Part shown: positions 33,941 to 35,000 of the stretch, one piece after another | Layout: each line of letters begins with the position of its first letter | How positions within the stretch are numbered: the stretch's first letter is position 1 | NCBI GenBank assembly: GCA_002005505.1 | Contig: KV908474.1 | Coordinates: 50,001-85,000 of the forward strand | Reading direction: 5' to 3' | Length of the DNA stretch: 35,000 bases | Source of the DNA: Botryococcus braunii | Lineage: Eukaryota > Chlorophyta > Trebouxiophyceae | Notes under the pieces: model-generated | Database searches by the model: none | Seen by the model: the letters and a program-made list of their open reading frames with translations, nothing else | What the model was told of the DNA's origin: nothing | Position numbers and translations under genes: made by a program

Positions 33941-34700
33941 AAGGATTGCAACAATCTCGAGGATGCAGGAGCACCCTGCCTGTCCCCCCTCCAAAGTTCT
34001 TCAAAGATATTGCACAAGAACAAATGTGATAATCTTTAAAGTGATAACAATCCCACAATTCGTTCAAGATATCACTGTCCACCTACATGTTGTAACATAT
34101 GTTGTGAACACATGTTACAACGCGTCACGGGTCCAAAAACTCATCTCCGTTTCACGTTGGATTACTCTCAGAACGCGTCTTCTATGTGCACATACGTGTA
34201 CATACGTCCCTCCTCGCGGTGTCATGCATCATGGCCTTGCAGTTGACTCAATGGGCAGTTTTCGCTGCAGTACAATTTTAAAGCTTGATCAATTAGAAAA
34301 ATGCTGCATGGACGGCTCATTTGCAATCTTCAAGGTGCCACACTCTGGAGATCATCGATGACATTTGCGCATTTGTGCATGCATGGGCATCACACCTCAG
34401 ATGGAGAAGCTTCTGACAAATGAATGTTCAAGTTACCAAAAGTAGACAATACTTCATGTACCCTGCCGTGCCCTTGTATCAGCTGGAGACATGGCCTTAG
34501 CAAAGCACAGCGTTCTCTGATCAAACCCCGACTCCATGCACTTGAAAAATGCCGTGTTACGCGCGCTGGCCACTCGATCTCATATTTGTGGCAGAGCATT
34601 GTGCAACATTCTTGGCTTTGTCAGAGCAAAAGCTCTTTTAGAGACGAGTGCATGCATGCCAACCAGAATGGAAACAGGGGTACGAAAGGGTAAAGAGGCG
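33941..34700. other. no gene seen
   Basis: Ordinary-composition sequence between the minisatellite and the terminal microsatellite. Open frames are short and without motifs on either strand. Includes a small alternating patch, ACATACGTGTACATACGT, near 34190. Confidence 0.4.
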
Positions 34701-34707
34701 CCCGGGC

Positions 34708-34866
<159 letters not shown>

Positions 34867-35000
34867 CATATATGTGCGTGTGGGTGTGGGGGGGGGGGGC
34901 GCCCACCGTGCTGACAATGTGGAATTAAGGGCTAGGTGTGGCCATTATCTCCATATTGTCAGCCATACAATCGTTGCCTCCACTGCACTTTCTTACAGCC

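Overview
The window looks like nuclear DNA of a green-lineage eukaryote, most likely a green alga; I cannot decide between a streptophyte and a chlorophyte. The reasons are a plant/algal-type secreted GH5 beta-mannanase split into many small exons with consistent splice phases, PAN/apple-like Cys-rich modules, Ty1/copia and chromodomain-bearing Ty3/gypsy elements, and very many long dinucleotide microsatellites. There are no operons, Shine-Dalgarno sites or CRISPR arrays.

Region 1 (209-14591) is a nested pair of Ty1/copia retrotransposons. Outer element B (+ strand, 214-14586) has 733-bp LTRs differing at about 5 sites and a 5-bp target duplication AAAAG. Inner element A (- strand, 1564-8574) has 694-bp LTRs that look identical and a target duplication GTACC. 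A landed six codons into the gag-pol frame of B. A keeps an uninterrupted 1707-codon gag-pol. B has several frameshifts and an extra 174-codon ORF in frame just upstream of gag. Both elements have a primer-binding site matching the anticodon arm of initiator tRNA-Met, the half-tRNA priming known from Drosophila copia. Both LTRs carry an internal duplication of about 140 bp at nearly the same spacing.

Region 2 (about 14592-18077) holds a 5'-truncated, internally deleted Ty3/gypsy chromovirus relic on the - strand (RT, integrase tail, chromodomain), followed by simple repeats with no supported gene.

Region 3 (18078-32056, - strand) is one gene, which I reconstructed as 17 exons and 928 codons. 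It encodes a signal peptide, a GH5 endo-beta-1,4-mannanase domain with both catalytic glutamates, a linker of twelve Leu-Pro-Pro heptads, and two Cys-rich PAN/apple-like modules. The product should be secreted to the wall and cut mannan while the PAN modules may bind carbohydrate or protein. Six of its introns hold long microsatellites, and one holds a tRNA-Gly(TCC) gene on the opposite strand.

Region 4 (32057-35000) is the upstream flank, with an (AAAGG)n tract, a degenerate 40-44-bp minisatellite, a C/G palindrome and a terminal (CG)n(TG)n tract. I see no gene there.
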